Assembly: GCF_003217325.1 (NCBI RefSeq) | Contig: NZ_QJTI01000003.1 | Coordinates: 62,001-126,000, forward strand | Direction of reading: 5' to 3' | Origin: Rhodopseudomonas faecalis | GTDB taxonomy: Bacteria; Pseudomonadota; Alphaproteobacteria; Rhizobiales; Xanthobacteraceae | DNA: 64,000 nt | Shown: piece after piece, positions 16,684 through 25,996 of the stretch | Position numbering within the stretch: the stretch's first letter is position 1 | Layout of the letters: each line of letters starts with the position of its first letter | Notes under the pieces: model-generated | Told to the model about the DNA's origin: nothing | Seen by the model: only the letters and a program-made list of their open reading frames with translations | Database searches by the model: none | Translations under genes and position numbers: made by a program

Positions 16684-16850
16684 CTCCCTCCCCCCTTGCG
16701 GGGGAGGGTCGGGGTGGGGGGACCACGGCATCGGCGCTGATGACGAAATCCCTGATCACCTCAATGTAGAGGGGTCATTGAGCCCCCCACCCGACCGGCC
16801 TGCGGCCGGCCACCCTCCCCGCCACTCGCGATGCTCGCGGGGGGAGGGAG
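16684..16850. repeat. inverted pair of GC-rich dispersed repeats (family E)
   Basis: The element at 16684-16722 includes CTCCCCCCTTGCGGGGGAG, followed by GGTCGGGGTGGGGGG. A related inverted element at 16780-16850 begins GCCCCCCACCCGACC and ends with a GGGGGGAGGGAG tract. The two halves could pair over the 60-bp spacer. They fill the gap between the pseudouridine synthase and rsmD. Confidence 0.7.
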
Positions 16851-16866
16851 AACTAAGCGGAGCGAT

Positions 16867-17442
16867 ATGATGCGTGTCGTTGGTGGACGGCTGAAAGGCC
16901 GCACTCTGGCAGCACCGAGCTCGCAAGCGATCCGGCCGACCGCGGACCGCCTGCGCGAGTCGCTGTTCAACATTCTCGCCCATGCCTATGGCAACCCGAT
17001 GCTGGATGCCCGGGTGCTCGACCTGTTTGCCGGCACCGGCGCGCTCGGCATCGAGGCGGTGTCGCGCGGTGCGAAATTCACGTTGTTTGTGGATGACGGC
17101 GCCGAGGCGCGCGCCCTGCTGCGCAACAATGTCGAGGCGCTGGGCCTTGGCGGTGTCAGCAAGATCTATCGCCGCGACGCCACCAAGCTCGGCCCGGCCC
17201 ATCCGGTCGAGCCGTTTGCGCTGGTGTTTTGCGATCCGCCGTACCGCAAGCAGCTCGCCGAGCGCGCGCTGGCCTCGCTACGCGATGGCGGCTGGCTCGA
17301 GCCGGACGCGCTGGTGATTGTCGAGGAAGCCAAGGATGCCGGCTTCACCGCGCCGGAGGGGTTTGCCGAACTGGAACGCCGCGCTTACGACGACACGGAA
17401 TTTACGTTCCTGAAATTCGGCGCGCCCGACACCAACGACTGA
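16867..17442 (+). CDS. rsmD: 16S rRNA (guanine(966)-N2)-methyltransferase RsmD
   Basis: A 191-aa SAM-dependent methyltransferase. The RsmD N-terminal signature VVGGRLKGRTL, RPTADRLRESLFNIL, the SAM-binding LDLFAGTGALGIEAVSRGA, and the catalytic CDPPY are all present. Two adjacent ATGs (16867 and 16870) could start it. It modifies G966 of 16S rRNA in assembled 30S precursors. It commonly follows an RluB-type gene, as here. Confidence 0.93.
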   Translation: MMRVVGGRLKGRTLAAPSSQAIRPTADRLRESLFNILAHAYGNPMLDARVLDLFAGTGALGIEAVSRGAKFTLFVDDGAEARALLRNNVEALGLGGVSKIYRRDATKLGPAHPVEPFALVFCDPPYRKQLAERALASLRDGGWLEPDALVIVEEAKDAGFTAPEGFAELERRAYDDTEFTFLKFGAPDTND

Positions 17443-17457
17443 TCATCACTCATTGGC

Positions 17458-17555
17458 ACGTCATGGCCGGGCTTCGTCCCGGCCATCTATGTCTTTGCCC
17501 GTTGAAACGCTTTCAAGACGTGGATGCCCGCGACAAAGCGCGGGCATGACGAGTC
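17458..17555. repeat. dispersed repeat family A, core copy (inverted orientation)
   Basis: Contains GTCATGGCCGGGCTTCG, a central AAGACGTGGATGCCCGCG and GCGGGCATGACGAG. It matches the core of the elements at 34.6, 36.0 and 57.6 kb in reverse complement, but without their TAATACCA-type ends. Confidence 0.75.
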
Positions 17556-17577
17556 AGTGCGGGGTGACGATTCAGGC

Positions 17578-17680
17578 CGTCATTCCGGGATGCGCCGCGC
17601 GGCGGCGCAGACCCGGAATCTCGATCCATTGACAACAACTTCTGGATTCCGGGTTCGCGCTTCGCGCGCCCCGGAATGAC
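17578..17680. repeat. dispersed palindromic repeat, family C copy 2
   Basis: Begins CGTCATTCCGG and ends CCGGAATGAC, with GGAATCTCGATCCA and CTGGATTCCGGGTTCGCGC in the middle, as in the copy at 7880-7974. It lies just downstream of a family A copy, between rsmD and prmB. Confidence 0.8.
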
Positions 17681-17701
17681 CGCGTGAGGGCGATTGTTGC
17701 C

Positions 17702-18658
17702 TCACAAATCGGCGGCGGCGATCCAAAACACTTCGCCCTCGGAATCCTCGGTGTCGAGCCACAGCAGCGGCAGCTCCGGGAACGCCTCCTCAATGGCGTC
17801 GCGGCAGCGGCCGACTTCGCACAGCAGCCCGCCATCGGCCTCGAGATACGTCGGCGCCGCTTCGAGAATCCGGCGCACCAGATCGATGCCATCGGCGCCG
17901 CCGTCGAACGCCATGCTCGGCTCGGCGCGGCATTCCGGCGGCAGCGACGCCATGCCCGCGGCATCCACATAGGGCGGATTGGAAATGATCAGGTCGTAGC
18001 GCGCGCCGCGCAGCGGTGCGAACAGATCGCCCTGATGCAGCGCAATGCGATCGGACAGATCATGATCGGCGACGTTGCGCGCCGCGACTTGCAGCGCGTC
18101 GGCCGACAGATCGACGGCATCGACATGGGCATTTGGGAAATGCAGCGCGGCCAGGATCGCCAGACACCCCGAGCCGGTGCACAGATCGAGCACGTTCTCG
18201 ACCGCGTCGGGGTTGTCGATCAGCGCGGCGCTGTCACCAAGCTGCGGATCGCCGAAATGCGACGACAGCAATTCGCCGATGAAGGAGCGCGGCACGATCA
18301 CCCGCTCATCGACATAGAACGGCACGCCGCGCATGTAGATCTTGTTGACCAGATAGGCCGCCGGCTTGCGGGTGGTGATACGCCGCTCGATCAGATCGAT
18401 CAGTTTTTCAGCTTCCGCGGTGCTGACGCGGGCATGGGCAAAGGTGTCGAACTGATCGGGCGCCAGGTGCAGCGCCTCGCCGATCAGGAACGCGGCTTCC
18501 GACACCGGATCGGTGGTGCCATGCGCGAACACCAGTTTGGCGGCCACGAACCGGCTGACGGCGTAGCGCAGAAAATCCAGCAGCGTGAACAGCTCGCCCG
18601 GCTTGGCCGGCGGCAGGAGCGCCGAAGACGGCTGGCTGGTGCTGTCGATAGTGGCCAT
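17702..18658 (-). CDS. prmB: ribosomal protein L3 glutamine methyltransferase PrmB (HemK family)
   Basis: A 318-aa SAM-dependent N5-glutamine methyltransferase. The N-terminal helical domain contains LIGEALHLAPDQFDTF. The methyltransferase domain has VLDLCTGSGCLAILAA, DAVDLSADAL and the catalytic NPPYVDA. The DLCTGSGC and VPRSFIGELL segments are closer to PrmB (L3) than to PrmC (release factors). ATG 18658 overlaps the moaE stop as TAATG, so it is the last gene of the pgsA-moaD-moaE-prmB operon. Confidence 0.85.
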   Translation of the reverse strand: MATIDSTSQPSSALLPPAKPGELFTLLDFLRYAVSRFVAAKLVFAHGTTDPVSEAAFLIGEALHLAPDQFDTFAHARVSTAEAEKLIDLIERRITTRKPAAYLVNKIYMRGVPFYVDERVIVPRSFIGELLSSHFGDPQLGDSAALIDNPDAVENVLDLCTGSGCLAILAALHFPNAHVDAVDLSADALQVAARNVADHDLSDRIALHQGDLFAPLRGARYDLIISNPPYVDAAGMASLPPECRAEPSMAFDGGADGIDLVRRILEAAPTYLEADGGLLCEVGRCRDAIEEAFPELPLLWLDTEDSEGEVFWIAAADL

Positions 18659-19125
18659 TATTGCTTCTCCCAACGCGCGGCAGCCGCGTCGTCATGCTGT
18701 TGTGCCTCGACCCAGGCGCTGCCGTCCGCGCGTTCCTCGCGCTTCCAGAACGGGGCATGGGCCTTGAGATAGTCCATCAGAAATTCCGCGGCGGCGAATG
18801 CCGCCTGGCGATGCGCCGAGGCGGTCACGACCAGCACGATGCGATCGCCCGGCACCAGCCGGCCGACCCTGTGGATCACCGTGACCGCGCTGAGCGGCCA
18901 GCGCGCCAGCGCGGTATCGACATGGCGGCGGATTTCAGCCTCTGCCATGCCGGGATAATGTTCGAGCGTCAGCGCCGCGACATCGCGGCCGTCGTCGCGG
19001 CCGCGGCACAGGCCGGTGAACGACACCACCGCGCCGATCTCGCTGCGGCCATGGCTGAGCGCATCGATCTCCGCGGCGATATCGAAATCGGCATCCTGAA
19101 TGCGGATGGTGACAGGCGCAGCCAT
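18658..19125 (-). CDS. moaE: molybdopterin synthase catalytic subunit MoaE
   Basis: A 155-aa large subunit of molybdopterin synthase, which inserts dithiolene sulfurs into precursor Z using MoaD thiocarboxylate. Visible motifs are GAVVSFTGLCRG, TLEHYPGMAE, VIHRVGRLVPGD, ASAHRQAAF and the catalytic-region APFWKREE. It follows moaD by 7 bp. Required for all molybdoenzymes except nitrogenase. Confidence 0.93.
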   Translation of the reverse strand: MAAPVTIRIQDADFDIAAEIDALSHGRSEIGAVVSFTGLCRGRDDGRDVAALTLEHYPGMAEAEIRRHVDTALARWPLSAVTVIHRVGRLVPGDRIVLVVTASAHRQAAFAAAEFLMDYLKAHAPFWKREERADGSAWVEAQQHDDAAAARWEKQ

Positions 19126-19132
19126 CGCGGCG

Positions 19133-19384
19133 CTAGCCGCCGGTCATCGGCGGAAACAGCGCCACCTCTCGCGCCCCGGCGAGCGGCGCGTCGGCCTGCA
19201 CGTGGCACTGATCGATCGCGGCGCGGATCACCTGCGGCCGATCGAACGCGGCGGCGTAATTGTCGTCGCGCTGCGCCAGCCAGCCGATCAGGTCGCCGAC
19301 CGTGCGCACCTCGGCCGGCGGTTCAAAATCATCTTCATCCTTGCCGATCCGTTCGCGTACCCAGGCGAAATACTTCACCCTCAT
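19133..19384 (-). CDS. moaD: molybdopterin synthase sulfur carrier subunit MoaD
   Basis: An 83-aa ubiquitin-fold protein ending in the required Gly-Gly (FPPMTGG), which is thiocarboxylated by MoeB. Beta-grasp hallmarks are MRVKYFAWVRERIG at the start and REVALFPPMTGG at the end. The ATG overlaps the pgsA stop as ATGA, and moaE follows immediately. Confidence 0.93.
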   Translation of the reverse strand: MRVKYFAWVRERIGKDEDDFEPPAEVRTVGDLIGWLAQRDDNYAAAFDRPQVIRAAIDQCHVQADAPLAGAREVALFPPMTGG

Positions 19385-19998
19385 GCCGCGTCCTCTTCGA
19401 TCAGGTGATGGATGCCGGCCCGGAAATAATCATAGCCGGTGTAGATGGTCAGCAGCGCCGAGACCCACAGCAGCGACAGCCCGATCATGCTGTTCCAGGG
19501 CAGCACCCGGTCGCCCGCCTCGCCGGCGAGCAGAAAGCCGATCGCCACCAGCTGCACGGTGGTCTTCCATTTGGCGAGCCGGGTCACCGGCACGCTGACG
19601 CGCAGCGCCGCCAGATATTCGCGCAGCCCGGACACCAGGATTTCGCGGCACAGGATCACGATCGCCGCCCACAGCGTCCAGCCATAGATGATGCCATCCG
19701 CCGCCAGCATCAAAAGGCACGACGACACCAAGAGCTTGTCGGCGATCGGGTCGAGCATGCGGCCGAACGCGGAATGCTGGTCCCAGATCCGCGCCAGATA
19801 GCCGTCGAAAAAGTCGGTGACCGCAGCGAATACGAAAACCGCCAGAGCGACCCAGCGCAGCCAGAGCGGGCCGTTCATGATCGATTGCGCATAGATGCAA
19901 CCGACCACCACCGGGACCGCGGCGATCCGGGCGTAGGTGAGGATGTTGGGAAGAGCCAGCGTGTGCTTCGCTACCCTTCGGGTCGAAACGGTGTTCAT
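19381..19998 (-). CDS. pgsA: CDP-diacylglycerol-glycerol-3-phosphate 3-phosphatidyltransferase PgsA
   Basis: Makes phosphatidylglycerolphosphate in the inner membrane. The 205-aa polytopic protein carries the complete CDP-alcohol phosphatidyltransferase motif: DGYLAR, then GRMLDPIADK, with the metal-binding Asp residues in place. Start at 19998 (MNTVSTRRV, leading into LPNILTYARI) fits the family; the open frame extends 21 codons further. Overlaps moaD by four bases. Confidence 0.92.
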   Translation of the reverse strand: MNTVSTRRVAKHTLALPNILTYARIAAVPVVVGCIYAQSIMNGPLWLRWVALAVFVFAAVTDFFDGYLARIWDQHSAFGRMLDPIADKLLVSSCLLMLAADGIIYGWTLWAAIVILCREILVSGLREYLAALRVSVPVTRLAKWKTTVQLVAIGFLLAGEAGDRVLPWNSMIGLSLLWVSALLTIYTGYDYFRAGIHHLIEEDAA

Positions 19999-20112
19999 AC
20001 GCTCTACCAACCCTGCTGGCGCACCAAGGTCAACCTTCGCTCTGGACGGCTCTCCCGGCAAAGCGGGGGCCTCGCGACGCAGACCAGTTCTAAAACCATT
20101 GCCACGTAATCC

Positions 20113-22194
20113 CTAGCCCGGTTGTGGGTGAAAATAGTCGAAGATTCGCCTGGCGCTTTCCGCACTGATGCCCGGCACCTTGCCGAGATCGCCCAGCGAC
20201 GCGCGCTCGATCTCCTTCAGGGTTCCGAAATGGTGCAGCAGCGCCCGTTTGCGCGCTGGTCCAATGCCGGGGATCTCCTGCAATCCCGCCTCCCGAATAT
20301 CCTTTTTGCGCAGCTTGCGATGCGAGCCGATCACGAATCGGTGCGCCTCGTCGCGCAGCCGCTGGATGAAGTACAGCACCGGGTCGCGCGGTTCGAGCTT
20401 GATCGGCTCGCGCCCCGGCATGAACAGCGTTTCGCGCCCGGCGTCGCGGTCCGGCCCCTTGGCGACCGCCATCAGCATCACCCGGTCGACCCCGAGCTTG
20501 GCGACGATCTCCATCACGGCGTTGAGCTGGCCGCGGCCGCCGTCGATGATCACCAGATCCGGCCATTGCGGCACGTCATCCTCCCGCGCCGGCGCCGCCG
20601 TGTCGGCCGGCGCGGCCAGCAGCCGCTTGAAGCGGCGCTCCAGCACTTCGCGCATCATGCCATAGTCGTCGCCGGGGTTCAGCGTTTCGGAGCGGATGTT
20701 GAATTTGCGGTACTGGTTCTTGATGAAGCCATCAGGCCCCGCGACGATCATGGCACCGACCGCATTGGTGCCCTGGATGTGGCTGTTATCGTAAACCTCG
20801 ATGCGCTGCGGCACCCGCGGCAGTTGCAGCGTGGTCACCAGCGCTTCCAGCAGCCGGGTCTGGGTGGCGGTATCGGCGAGCTTGCGGCCGAGCGCCTCGC
20901 GGGCATTGGTCAGCGCGTGGCCGACCAGCTCTTTCTTCTCGCCGCGCTGCGGAACCACGATCTCGACCTTGCGGCCGGCCTTGACCGCCAGCGCCTCGGT
21001 CAGCAGCTCGCTATCCTCGATGGCGTGCGACAGCAGGATCAGCCTGGGCGGCTGCTTGTCGTCGTAAAACTGCGTCAGGAACGCGCCCAGCACTTCCTCG
21101 GCGGTAAAAGTCTTTTCGGCGCGCGGGAAATACGCGCGGTTGCCCCAGTTCTGGCCGGTGCGGAAGAAGAACACCTCGACGCAGAAGTAACCGCCCTCCT
21201 GGTGCACGGCGAATACGTCCGCCTCCTCCACGGTGCGCGGATTGATACCCTGCTGCGACTGCACCGCGGCCAGCGCCGCCAGCCGGTCGCGGTACAGCGC
21301 CGCGGTCTCGAATTCGAGCGCTTCGGACGCCTTCTCCATCTCCTCGGCGAGCTGCTGTTTCACGGCGCGGCTGCGCCCCGACAGGAAGTCGGTGGCCTCG
21401 CGCACCAGCGCGCTATAGCCGGGGAAATCGACCTCGCCGGTACACGGCCCGGCGCAGCGCTTGATCTGATACAGCAGGCACGGCCGGGTGCGGCTTTCAA
21501 AGAATGAGTCCGAGCAGGAGCGCACCAGAAACGCGCGCTGCAAGGCGGTGATGGTGCGGTTGACCGCGCCGACCGAGGCGAACGGCCCGAAATAACGGCC
21601 CGGCCGCGACTGCGCGCCGCGATGCTTCAGGATCTGCGGCGCCCAATGGTCGCCGGTGATCAGGATGTAGGGAAACGATTTGTCGTCGCGCAGCTGCACG
21701 TTGAAGCGCGGCCGCAGCTGCTTGATCAGATTGGCTTCCAGCAGCAGCGCCTCGGGCTCGGTCGCGGTCGAGATCACCTCGACCTCGACCGTGGAGGCGA
21801 TCATGCGCGCGATGCGCAGCACATGGCCGGTCGGCCGGGCATAGGACGCCAGCCGCTTTTTGACGTTCTTGGCCTTGCCGACATAGAGCACGTCGCGCGT
21901 GGCATTGAGCATGCGGTACACGCCGGGCGAGGTCGGCGCCAGCCGCACCGCGCGCGCGATCGCCGAGCGGCCGATCGCCATACCGCTGTTGCGGCCGGAC
22001 TCGCCGCCCTGCTCCTCCAATTCCGGCTCGATCGGCTCCGGCAACCGGCCCTCGTCATCGTCCTCCTGCGCCAGGCTGGCGGTCGCAGCGTCGATGTCCT
22101 GCGTCGCAGCGCCGCGGCTGGTCGCGGGCGCCGGCGCGGACGCAGCTTCGGAACCGGGCGGGCTGTCCGGACGGGGCTCTGGGTCGTCGATCAT
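20113..22194 (-). CDS. uvrC: excinuclease ABC subunit C (UvrC)
   Basis: Dual-incision nuclease of nucleotide excision repair. The GIY-YIG domain (about residues 88-165; [24 protein letters not shown]) makes the 3' cut. A UVR motif follows near 285. The RNase H-like endonuclease domain includes [33 protein letters not shown] and [13 protein letters not shown]. Two helix-hairpin-helix motifs ([25 protein letters not shown]) are at the C-terminus. About 75 N-terminal acidic residues precede the GIY-YIG domain; a later start at [12 protein letters not shown] is possible. Confidence 0.92.
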   Translation of the reverse strand: MIDDPEPRPDSPPGSEAASAPAPATSRGAATQDIDAATASLAQEDDDEGRLPEPIEPELEEQGGESGRNSGMAIGRSAIARAVRLAPTSPGVYRMLNATRDVLYVGKAKNVKKRLASYARPTGHVLRIARMIASTVEVEVISTATEPEALLLEANLIKQLRPRFNVQLRDDKSFPYILITGDHWAPQILKHRGAQSRPGRYFGPFASVGAVNRTITALQRAFLVRSCSDSFFESRTRPCLLYQIKRCAGPCTGEVDFPGYSALVREATDFLSGRSRAVKQQLAEEMEKASEALEFETAALYRDRLAALAAVQSQQGINPRTVEEADVFAVHQEGGYFCVEVFFFRTGQNWGNRAYFPRAEKTFTAEEVLGAFLTQFYDDKQPPRLILLSHAIEDSELLTEALAVKAGRKVEIVVPQRGEKKELVGHALTNAREALGRKLADTATQTRLLEALVTTLQLPRVPQRIEVYDNSHIQGTNAVGAMIVAGPDGFIKNQYRKFNIRSETLNPGDDYGMMREVLERRFKRLLAAPADTAAPAREDDVPQWPDLVIIDGGRGQLNAVMEIVAKLGVDRVMLMAVAKGPDRDAGRETLFMPGREPIKLEPRDPVLYFIQRLRDEAHRFVIGSHRKLRKKDIREAGLQEIPGIGPARKRALLHHFGTLKEIERASLGDLGKVPGISAESARRIFDYFHPQPG

Positions 22195-22516
22195 GGCGCT
22201 AAACTAGAGCATAAGCGCGCCTGATAGAAACCAACCCGCCATCCTAGACTGTTGTTTTCACGGGTTTTCTTGACCAAGGACGCGGCCGGCCGCGGCCGCG
22301 AGCGCAAGGCGGCACAGCGTACAGCCGCGATCCTGGCCTGGTAAGGAACCTTTAATCATCGCCATTGATGCCGCCGCGGCCGACTTTGCGGTTTAACAAC
22401 TGCTTAACTGCCCATTTTCGATAAATTTGAACGGTAAGAGAGGCAATTCGGTAACCATCCAACACCTCGCTTGCCCGCCGACCGAACCCGGCCGGTGCAG
22501 CGAAGGAGCATCTAAG
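22195..22516. other. 322-bp divergent intergenic region (uvrC / outer-membrane protein)
   Basis: Holds both promoters for divergent genes. An AT-rich patch (GGTTTAACAACTGCTTAACTG and CGATAAATTTGAA, about 22390-22432) stands out and is the likely promoter area for the outer-membrane protein. I see no other gene here. Confidence 0.4.
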
Positions 22517-23158
22517 ATGTGCAGGATCGCAATGACGGCGATGGCAGCGGTGGCAGCGGTGGCAGCGGGTCTGCTCGCGGCGCCGTATTCGGCCCAGGCC
22601 GCCGATTTCTCGTATGGTTCGCGCGCGCCCTACACCGTCAACCAGCCGCTGAACGCCTATAGCTGGGCCGGCCCCTATCTCGGCGGCAATCTCGGCTATG
22701 GCTGGGGCGACATCCACAACAACGCCGCCAAACCCTCCGGTTTGAACGGCGGTATCCAGGGTGGCTACAACTGGCAGTCCGGCGCATTGGTCTATGGCCT
22801 GGAAGGCGACCTGCAGCTGTCTGGCGCCGAGGACACCTTCGCCCAGTACAAATTCTCCAATCCCTGGTTCGGCACGGTGCGTGGCCGGATTGGCTACACT
22901 TTCAGCAACGTGATGTTCTACGGCACCGGCGGTCTGGCGTTCGGTGAACTCAAGGGACAGTTCGCGGGCTGGTCCGAGTCCCACACCAATGCCGGCTGGA
23001 CGGTCGGTGTCGGCGCCGAGTTCGGCCTGACGTCCAACTGGAGCGCCAAGGTCGAGTATCTCTATGTCGACCTGAACAACAGCTACTTCTCATCTACCGG
23101 CGCCTCGAACGGCTATCAGTTCGGCGTCGTCCGTCTCGGCGTCAACTATCACTTTTAG
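22517..23158 (+). CDS. outer-membrane beta-barrel protein (Omp31/porin-like)
   Basis: A 213-aa small beta-barrel of the Omp31/Omp25-like family. A signal peptide of about 30 residues contains a repeated MAAVAAVAAG core and ends AQA/ADF. The mature part begins YSWAGPYLGGNLGYGWGD, a hallmark of this family, and ends with FGVVRLGVNYHF, a C-terminal aromatic outer-membrane insertion signal. GAAGGAG precedes ATG 22517 by 8 bp. The following terminator suggests a single-gene transcript. Probably abundant in the outer membrane; no specific substrate is implied. Confidence 0.88.
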   Translation: MCRIAMTAMAAVAAVAAGLLAAPYSAQAADFSYGSRAPYTVNQPLNAYSWAGPYLGGNLGYGWGDIHNNAAKPSGLNGGIQGGYNWQSGALVYGLEGDLQLSGAEDTFAQYKFSNPWFGTVRGRIGYTFSNVMFYGTGGLAFGELKGQFAGWSESHTNAGWTVGVGAEFGLTSNWSAKVEYLYVDLNNSYFSSTGASNGYQFGVVRLGVNYHF

Positions 23159-23190
23159 GGGCACAACAAGAAGCTTCGACAGCCAAACAG

Positions 23191-23220
23191 CGCCCGGCCG
23201 CACCAACGGCCGGGCGTTTT
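23191..23220 (+). terminator. rho-independent terminator after the outer-membrane protein gene
   Basis: 10-bp perfect stem CGCCCGGCCG / CGGCCGGGCG with loop CACCAA, followed by four T. Confidence 0.85.
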
Positions 23221-23815
23221 GTCATTTCAGACCGGCCATATCCGCGAGCGCTGAGCCAACAGCTCGCCGCGCGGCAAGCCAGAGCACCGGCCGAGAGCTA
23301 CCTCGCTCGCTCCGTGCTGCTTCCAGATTGCCGAGCGTTGCGGGCCCGATCCGAACCGCAGCCCTTGGTGAGTGAGGGACGCTGACCGCGAGCTACAAAC
23401 GTAGCTACAAACGCGGCCAGTGCCGAGGCCAGCGTTCCGGCTGGCCGCAGCCCCAATACCGCGCCGCCTGAAACGCGGCTATGCGCCCAAGATCTTGCGC
23501 CCGATACGCCACTGCGGAATGAGCGGAGATGCCGCTACAGCGGCCTTGTCTCGTCAGCGAGACATTGCCCCTTTAGCGCCCCCTTCAGCGGCATTGTCGT
23601 CAGCAGGTGCTGCCTTCAGCGTATTTGCACCGGCCCCACGGCCTGCCGGAAAACATCGCCTTCAACAAAACACCGCATTCAACAAACAGCACCTTCAACA
23701 AACAGCACCTTCGACAAAACACTGCCGATGCCGCCGCGCCTATCCGCAGCGCAGCCAAAGCCATGCGGTGGCGCGGCTCGCGCCGCACCCCGCAAAACTA
23801 CTTAGCCGCGTCGCG
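23221..23815. other. 595-bp non-coding stretch with short tandem repeat
   Basis: No gene I can support. Positions 23660-23728 hold about four imperfect 16-17 bp units, two of which are exact copies (TTCAACAAACAGCACC). Open frames here are short and lack ribosome-binding sites. Confidence 0.45.
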
Positions 23816-24028
23816 CTACGACACGACCAGATTGACGGCCTTGGGGCCTTTGCCCTTCTTGTCCGGCTCGACTTCAAAGCTGATCCGTTGGCCCTCGATC
23901 AGGTCCTTCAAGCCGGCGCGTTCGACTGCCGTGATGTGGACGAACACATCGCGGCCGCCATCGTCCGGCTTGATAAAGCCGTATCCGCGTTCGCCGTTGA
24001 AGAACTTCACCGTTCCCGTCATCGCCAT
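23816..24028 (-). CDS. cold-shock domain protein (CspA family)
   Basis: A 70-aa single cold-shock domain that binds single-stranded nucleic acid. RNP1 is RGYGFIKPD and RNP2 is VFVHI; the start MAMTGTVKFFNGE is canonical. A GAGGAG lies nine bases upstream of ATG 24028. The long leader region upstream (24029-24293) could carry a cold-responsive 5' UTR, as in other csp genes. It contains a GTTGCGACTTTTCGCAAC hairpin near 24268-24285. Confidence 0.93.
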   Translation of the reverse strand: MAMTGTVKFFNGERGYGFIKPDDGGRDVFVHITAVERAGLKDLIEGQRISFEVEPDKKGKGPKAVNLVVS

Positions 24029-24293
24029 CGGGAAACACTCCTCTCCCCCGCATTGCTTCCACCCGTCACGCACGCGCGCAACAGATCGGTCGACCGGTCA
24101 TTGCGCGCGGAAAGCGTGGCCATGCGATCGAGGCAGGGGGCGACCTGCCGGTGAAATACGCGTCGAGGCCGTATCACTCCGCCGCTCCCATTTGCGAAAG
24201 CGGAACGTCAAGCCAGTCCAGTAGACGTAAGCATAATACGGTTTGTTACGAATTGCCTACGGGGTAGTTGCGACTTTTCGCAACGGAGTATGC

Positions 24294-25154
24294 TCACGGC
24301 TTCGCGATTTCCAGCCGGTAGCGGCCGGGCCCGCCCTGGCCGAGCGGCCTGACGAGTTCGGGCAGGATCACGCGCAGCTCATCGGCCAGCGTCCAAGGCG
24401 GATTGACAATCAGCAGCCCGCTCGACACCAGCCCGCTTTGCTCGGAGGGCGGCGCAACGCTGAACTCAAGGCGCAGGCAGCTGCCCGGCTTCGGACCGCG
24501 CGCGGCGATCTCCGCCACCTGGCTCGCCAGCGTGTCGGTGGCCCGGCGGCTCTTGACCGGATACCAGATCAAGTACACGCCGCTCTGCCATTTCGCCGAG
24601 GCGATCGCTAAGCGCTCGGCCACCTGCTCGAACTCATCCTTGCGCTCGAACGGCGGGTCGATCAGTACCAGCCCGCGGCGCTCCTGCGGTGGAACAAACG
24701 CCGGCAGCCCAACCCAGCCGTCGAGGTCCACCACCCGCGCCTGGGTGTCGCGGCGCAGCGCGTTGATCAGCGATTTCCGTGCGGTCGGTTCCAGCTCGCA
24801 GGCCACCATGCTGTCCTGCGGCCGCAGCAGCGCCCGCGCGATCAGAGGCGAGCCCGGATAGGCGATCAACTGGCCGGGCGGGTTGAAGGCGCGCACAATA
24901 TCGAGATAGGGCCGCAGCAGCTGTTCGGCCTCGTCCGTGAACCGGGCCTGCAGCACGCGCGCGATCCCGGTCAGCCATTCGCCGCCGCGGGTCGCTTCGG
25001 CGCTGGTCAGATCGTACAGGCCGGCGCCGCCATGGGTGTCGATCACCCGGAACGCGGTCGGCTTTTCCTGCAAGTAGCAGAGGATCCGCACCAGCACGAT
25101 GTGTTTGATGACGTCGGCGAAGTTACCGGCGTGAAAGGCGTGACGATAGTTCAT
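24294..25154 (-). CDS. rlmJ: 23S rRNA (adenine(2030)-N6)-methyltransferase RlmJ
   Basis: A 286-aa SAM-dependent rRNA methyltransferase. It begins MNYRHAFHAGNFADVIKH, diagnostic for RlmJ, followed by IDTHGGAGLYDL (SAM site) and the catalytic LIDPPFE. It methylates A2030 of naked 23S rRNA. Loss in enteric bacteria has only mild effects. Monocistronic here. Confidence 0.93.
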   Translation of the reverse strand: MNYRHAFHAGNFADVIKHIVLVRILCYLQEKPTAFRVIDTHGGAGLYDLTSAEATRGGEWLTGIARVLQARFTDEAEQLLRPYLDIVRAFNPPGQLIAYPGSPLIARALLRPQDSMVACELEPTARKSLINALRRDTQARVVDLDGWVGLPAFVPPQERRGLVLIDPPFERKDEFEQVAERLAIASAKWQSGVYLIWYPVKSRRATDTLASQVAEIAARGPKPGSCLRLEFSVAPPSEQSGLVSSGLLIVNPPWTLADELRVILPELVRPLGQGGPGRYRLEIAKP

Positions 25155-25474
25155 GATCCAGCACTAGCCCGGAACTGGCCGCGGCGCGAACTGTTTCGCA
25201 CTGCGGACACTGGTGATTAGGAGAAATTTAGTCGAGATCGACGATCGGCGCAGCAATCCTGCCGCGGCGCCAAATTTCCTTGGCATTGCAACATCGTGGA
25301 TGCCGCAAAGAGCGCAACCGCGCGTGGGGGGTTAACGCGCTGTTTAACCACGGATGCTAGGTATGAGCCTCCAAGGACGGCGGTTTTCCCCTCCTTCAAA
25401 CATGTCGGGCACCCCGGCAATAATTGTTCAATTGGTGTGTTCAACGCGCCCCGCGCGCGCTGTGGGAGTTCAAG
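25155..25474. other. 320-bp divergent region (rlmJ / cheY)
   Basis: Contains the rlmJ and cheY promoters. A GGTTAACGCGCTGTTTAACC stretch near 25330-25349 is an imperfect inverted repeat (GGTTAA...TTAACC) and the only structure I note. Confidence 0.35.
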
Positions 25475-25870
25475 ATGGCGGTCGATCTGTCGATGCCGGT
25501 ACTGGTGGTGGATGATTACAACACCATGATCCGCATCATTCGCAATCTTCTCAAGCAACTGGGCTTCCAAGACATCGATGACGCCAGCGATGGCTCGGAA
25601 GCGCTGGCCAAGATGCGCACCAAGAAATACGGCTTGGTGATCTCCGACTGGAATATGGAGCCGATGACCGGCTACGATCTGCTGAAGGAAGTTCGCGCCG
25701 ATCCCAATCTGGCGATGACCAAATTCATCATGATCACCGCGGAATCGAAGACCGAAAACGTGATCGCGGCGAAGAAGGCCGGCGTCAACAACTACATCGT
25801 CAAGCCGTTCAACGCGGCGACGCTGAAGACCAAGATCGAAGCAGTGTTTCCGGATCCGGTGCCGGCGTAA
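25475..25870 (+). CDS. orphan CheY-like response regulator
   Basis: A 131-aa receiver-only protein. Acid pocket residues VVDDYN, phospho-acceptor Asp in ISDWNMEPMTG, conserved Thr in MITAE and Lys in YIVKPFNAATL are all present, and the sequence is close to motility CheY. TGGGAG precedes ATG 25475. No che operon surrounds it; the matching phosphatase gene cheZ is 33 kb away at 58909. It may bind the flagellar switch. Confidence 0.9.
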   Translation: MAVDLSMPVLVVDDYNTMIRIIRNLLKQLGFQDIDDASDGSEALAKMRTKKYGLVISDWNMEPMTGYDLLKEVRADPNLAMTKFIMITAESKTENVIAAKKAGVNNYIVKPFNAATLKTKIEAVFPDPVPA

Positions 25871-25899
25871 GCCTGCACCGATCTGGATGGACTGCTGCA

Positions 25900-25922
25900 A
25901 CGCGCCCATTGGGCGCGTTTTT
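25900..25922 (+). terminator. rho-independent terminator after cheY-like gene
   Basis: 8-bp stem ACGCGCCC / GGGCGCGT with a three-base loop, followed by TTTTT. Confidence 0.85.
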
Positions 25923-25996
25923 CGTATCTGCAGACGACCCGCCGCGACAACACACCGCAGCAATACTCAACTTAGTGGTGCAGACCCCGGTGATAA

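Noticed and set aside
14486..16759. 757-aa open frame on the minus strand opposite the pseudouridine synthase gene, and other antisense frames in this area
   Set aside because: It is the reverse reading of a repetitive GC-rich gene, shows low-complexity Ala/Val/Arg composition and no known motif, while the plus strand encodes clear S4 and catalytic domains.
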